A DNA stretch of 15,568 nt. Origin: Nitrospira sp. UBA6493 (GTDB taxonomy: Bacteria; Nitrospirota; Nitrospiria; Nitrospirales; Nitrospiraceae). This document shows, piece by piece, positions 13,950-15,568 of this stretch. Made by a program: the position numbers and the translations under genes. The stretch is from contig DJMJ01000013.1 in the NCBI GenBank assembly GCA_002435325.1, forward strand, positions 1-15,568, in the 5' to 3' direction. The notes under the pieces are model-generated. The model was not told where the DNA came from and did no database searches. It saw nothing but the letters and a program-made list of their open reading frames with translations. Numbering within the stretch: the first letter of the stretch is position 1; each line of letters opens with the position of its first letter.

Positions 13950-13964
13950 GCAAGGGGAGTGCCA
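13950..13964 (-). promoter_or_regulatory. Sigma-54 promoter for the minus-strand USP/cupredoxin/PfkB operon
   Basis: The minus strand reads TGGCAC (13964-13959), five bases TCCCC, then TTGC (13953-13950). The -24 and -12 elements match the sigma-54 consensus TGGCAC-N5-TTGCW except for G at the final weak position. The invariant GG and GC are ten bases apart, as required. The predicted start near 13938 gives a 22-base leader containing the GAGG ribosome site of the USP gene at 13915. Confidence 0.75.
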
Positions 13965-14078
13965 CAGCACTAGGAATCGACATACGAGGGATGATCCCGC
14001 ATAGACCCTGAGTTTTTCTTCTCTCTCTTCCTGCCGTCAGCCCAAAGCCATCCGCTCTCCAGCCCAAGTGGGGGAGCC

Positions 14079-14110
14079 CTGCTACAGTGAGAAAACCCAT
14101 AATGTAGCAG
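14079..14110. repeat. Perfect 8-bp inverted repeat, candidate enhancer (UAS)
   Basis: CTGCTACA (14079-14086) and TGTAGCAG (14103-14110) are exact reverse complements separated by 16 AT-rich bases. The site lies about 115 bp upstream of the minus-strand -24 element and about 108 bp upstream of the plus-strand one, where NtrC-type activators usually bind. Binding by the regulator at 3351-4766 is a prediction. Confidence 0.5.
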
Positions 14111-14217
14111 AAGGCAACAGAACGCGTGAGGCCTGAACGGTAAAACGCGAAACGAAAGATACGCTAAAAGACCAATTGTGTTGTGCTCTTCATCCCTTAC
14201 ATATCCAGGTACAGGAC

Positions 14218-14233
14218 CGGCACTGGACTTGCT
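14218..14233 (+). promoter_or_regulatory. Sigma-54 promoter for the plus-strand peptide/USP/FmdB/cytochrome operon
   Basis: CGGCAC (14218-14223), five bases TGGAC, then TTGCT (14229-14233). This matches TGGCAC-N5-TTGCW at every position except the first T, with ten bases between the invariant GG and GC. The predicted start near 14244 leaves a 17-base leader that contains GGAGAAGG before the ATG at 14261. Confidence 0.7.
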
Positions 14234-14260
14234 CATCACCAACAATAAAGGGAGAAGGAT

Positions 14261-14356
14261 ATGACACGCACGCAATGGCTGCTGATAGGAGCGGTCGGAC
14301 TCGGATTAGCGATCGGAATCTATCTTCTGTTCTTTTGCCCGACGGACTGTCACTAA
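14261..14356 (+). CDS. 31-residue single-pass membrane peptide with Cys/His tail
   Basis: An ATG followed by 31 codons and TAA, preceded by GGAGAAGG at ideal distance and by the sigma-54 promoter, so it is very likely translated as the first gene of the operon. The sequence is a basic start (MTRTQW), a hydrophobic helix of about 20 residues rich in Gly, Leu and Ile (LLIGAVGLGLAIGIYLLFF) and the short end CPTDCH. With the basic end inside, the tail faces the periplasm. Two Cys (26 and 30) and a C-terminal His could bind a metal or haem or form a disulfide. I do not recognise a named family. The USP gene begins 12 bases after its stop and a cytochrome c gene lies three genes on. It is easily missed by gene callers because of its length. 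Confidence 0.75.
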   Translation: MTRTQWLLIGAVGLGLAIGIYLLFFCPTDCH

Positions 14357-14368
14357 GAGAGGTTCTGT

Positions 14369-15232
14369 ATGAATATACTGCTCGCAGTCGATGGATCCGA
14401 TCAATCATACGAGGCTGTAAGGGCACTGAAACACCTGTCCCGCGCGGATGAGCTGCACATTCTGCACGTCTTGGATGTCCCGACTCCGGCGTACCCAATG
14501 ATGGTGCCGGAAGTCGCGCAGGAATTGTACGCCACCGTCGAACGCAATATGCGGGAGGACGGCAACAGGTTGTTGGATCGGATCTTGTCGCTCCTGCCGA
14601 TGGATACCGGCCCCGTGACCAAGCATCTGGAGATTGGCTCCCCTGCCGATCGGATCGTTGAGTATGCCGCGAAAACTCAGGCGGGGTTGGTCCTCGTGGG
14701 TGCGCGCGGGCTCGGCCCGATTAAGGAGCGGTTTGTGGGGAGCGTGTCCCACAGAGTTCTGACCTTTTCCCCCTGTTCCACGCTCATTCTGCCGAGCTTC
14801 ATGAAAAGCCTGAAGCAGGTCCTGCTGCCCTTGCAAGGCTCGCAGGATGCCGAGCGAGCCGTGTTGTTCTTACGGCAGAAACCATTTCGCGAGCCGGTGG
14901 CGATCACTATTCTCACGGTCCTCCCGCAGACCACGCCACCCTGGCCGGTCGATGCGGTCGCCGCGAAGGAATTGGAAATCCAGTCGCTGAAGAGCGCCGA
15001 AACCTTCACGCACAGCGTCGCCTCCCAACTAACCCCCATGGGGTACAACGTGCAAAGCAAGGCAGTCCTGGGCGCCCCGGTCGAAGCCATTCTCCGGGAA
15101 GCCGCATCGCTGAAGGCCGATCTGGTGATGATGGGCTCTCGCGGCAGACACGGGCTCACGCGTATGGTCCTGGGCAGTGTCTCGCACGCCGTCCTCCATC
15201 ATGCCCCATGGCCGCTGTTGGTTTTTCACTGA
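14369..15232 (+). CDS. Universal stress protein, tandem UspA domains
   Basis: 287 residues, two UspA folds (about 1-142 and 147-287). Nucleotide loops: 111-125 (GARGLGPIKERFVGS) and 256-270 (GSRGRHGLTRMVLGS), both with the G-x2-G-x9-G-S spacing. The first half starts with the normal LLAVDGS. The second half starts VLLPLQGS, so the usual Asp at the end of the first strand is Gln156, and ATP binding there may be altered. The start at 14369 has AGAGG six bases upstream. It follows the membrane peptide by 12 bases and precedes the zinc-ribbon gene by 14, forming a tight operon behind the plus-strand sigma-54 promoter. Confidence 0.95.
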   Translation: MNILLAVDGSDQSYEAVRALKHLSRADELHILHVLDVPTPAYPMMVPEVAQELYATVERNMREDGNRLLDRILSLLPMDTGPVTKHLEIGSPADRIVEYAAKTQAGLVLVGARGLGPIKERFVGSVSHRVLTFSPCSTLILPSFMKSLKQVLLPLQGSQDAERAVLFLRQKPFREPVAITILTVLPQTTPPWPVDAVAAKELEIQSLKSAETFTHSVASQLTPMGYNVQSKAVLGAPVEAILREAASLKADLVMMGSRGRHGLTRMVLGSVSHAVLHHAPWPLLVFH

Positions 15233-15246
15233 GGAGTCACTCTGCT

Positions 15247-15414
15247 ATGACACCCATGTACGACTATAAATGCCTGGACTGCGGCGAGGAATCACTGATT
15301 GTCGTGACGCTGAAAGAGCATGAACGAGGCGAAGTGCAATGTCCCAAGTGCGGCAGCAAAAATCTGCAGCAATTGTTGACCTCATTTACCCCCCACACCA
15401 CCAAGAAGAGTTGA
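15247..15414 (+). CDS. FmdB-type zinc-ribbon protein
   Basis: 55 residues: MTPMYDYKCLDCG at the start, then CPKCGSKN about 24 residues later and a Thr/Ser/Lys tail. The two CxxC knuckles and the MYDYKC beginning are those of the small FmdB regulatory-type zinc ribbon, whose molecular role is unclear. GGAG lies ten bases before ATG 15247; ATG 15256 (MYDY) is an alternative start and gives the shape most usual for the family. It is 14 bp after the USP gene and two bases before the cytochrome start, so clearly part of the same operon. Confidence 0.88.
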   Translation: MTPMYDYKCLDCGEESLIVVTLKEHERGEVQCPKCGSKNLQQLLTSFTPHTTKKS

Positions 15415-15416
15415 TC

Positions 15417-15568
15417 ATGCGCTGGACATGCGGATTTATCGCGTTCGCTCTGTGGCTCAGTATTTCCGGGCATGCAACAGCGCAGGATTTTCCCGCCGAT
15501 GTGGACCGGGGGAAAGCCGTCTATCAGCGGTACTGCGCCACCTGCCACGGCCCCAGCGGATGGGGAGA
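15417..15568 (+). CDS. Exported cytochrome c, partial at right edge
   Basis: Only the first 50 codons are present. Residues 1-22 form a signal peptide ending ATA before Gln23. The mature start DFPADVDRGKAVYQRYC leads into the haem-binding motif CATCH (Cys40, Cys43, His44) and GPSG, typical of class I c-type cytochromes. It would act in periplasmic electron transfer; the distal Met ligand and any further domains lie beyond the window. It starts two bases after the FmdB stop, with no ribosome site of its own beyond the purine-rich AAGAAGAG, so coupled translation is likely. Confidence 0.88.
   Translation, partial: MRWTCGFIAFALWLSISGHATAQDFPADVDRGKAVYQRYCATCHGPSGWG

Larger units (their letters stand above)
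13916..14260. other. Divergent control region between the two arms
   Basis: A 345-bp gene-free stretch carrying two outward-facing sigma-54 promoters (13950-13964 minus, 14218-14233 plus) and an inverted repeat midway (14079-14110). A pyrimidine tract around 14013-14033 and two AACGCG hexamers (14121-14126, 14144-14149) are also present, with no assigned role. Open frames crossing it on the minus strand lack ribosome sites and overlap the promoters, so I do not treat them as genes. Confidence 0.7.

Noticed and set aside
13970..14275. 101-codon minus-strand frame in the divergent control region
   Set aside because: It covers the putative enhancer and the plus-strand promoter, has no ribosome site and no recognisable domain.
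1..15568. CRISPR array, insertion-sequence ends, rRNA genes or riboswitches
   Set aside because: No regularly spaced repeats, transposase genes, rRNA sequences or recognisable riboswitch cores were seen on either strand.

Overview
The window looks like chromosomal DNA of a GC-rich Gram-negative bacterium. The mixture of many universal stress proteins (USPs), a sigma-54 two-component system, GH77 and PfkB sugar enzymes, a DUF2934 protein and c-type cytochrome genes suggests a Nitrospira-like member of Nitrospirota. That assignment is an inference from gene content; no marker gene such as 16S rRNA is present.

Layout. (1) 1-1058: a serine recombinase gene cut by the left edge, an intact tRNA-Arg(CCT), and 248 bp further on a second, divergent copy of the tRNA 3' half, which looks like an integration scar. 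(2) 1059-3347, plus strand: a 480-residue protein ending in a PD-(D/E)XK-like nuclease domain whose acidic catalytic residues appear lost, a stand-alone Lrp/AsnC ligand-binding (RAM) protein, and a small secreted protein overlapping it by ATGA. (3) 3351-13915: an unbroken minus-strand array. In transcription order it encodes a single-domain USP, an amicyanin-like cupredoxin, a double USP, a DUF2934 protein, a 459-residue unknown, a PfkB-family 1-phosphofructokinase, a double USP, 4-alpha-glucanotransferase MalQ, a membrane histidine kinase and an NtrC-family response regulator. (4) 13916-14260: a divergent control region. (5) 14261-15568, plus strand: a 31-residue membrane peptide ending in CPTDCH, a double USP, an FmdB-type zinc-ribbon protein and the start of a cytochrome c.

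The most interesting signal is the control region between the two arms. Each arm is preceded by a near-consensus sigma-54 (-24/-12) promoter, and both predicted transcription starts fall 17-23 nt before well-placed ribosome binding sites. Almost midway between them, about 110 bp upstream of each, is a perfect 8-bp inverted repeat that is well placed to be a shared enhancer. The only sigma-54 activator visible is the NtrC-type regulator with its kinase at the distal end of the minus arm. A plausible reading is a redox or energy-stress (dormancy-like) module: a membrane kinase activates sigma-54 transcription of seven USP domains, periplasmic copper and haem electron carriers, and glucan/hexose-phosphate enzymes. 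The USP-plus-pfkB pairing recalls the mycobacterial DosR regulon, but with different regulation.

The gene identities of MalQ, the response regulator, the kinase, the USPs and the recombinase rest on clear motifs. The promoter, enhancer and regulatory links are predictions from sequence.
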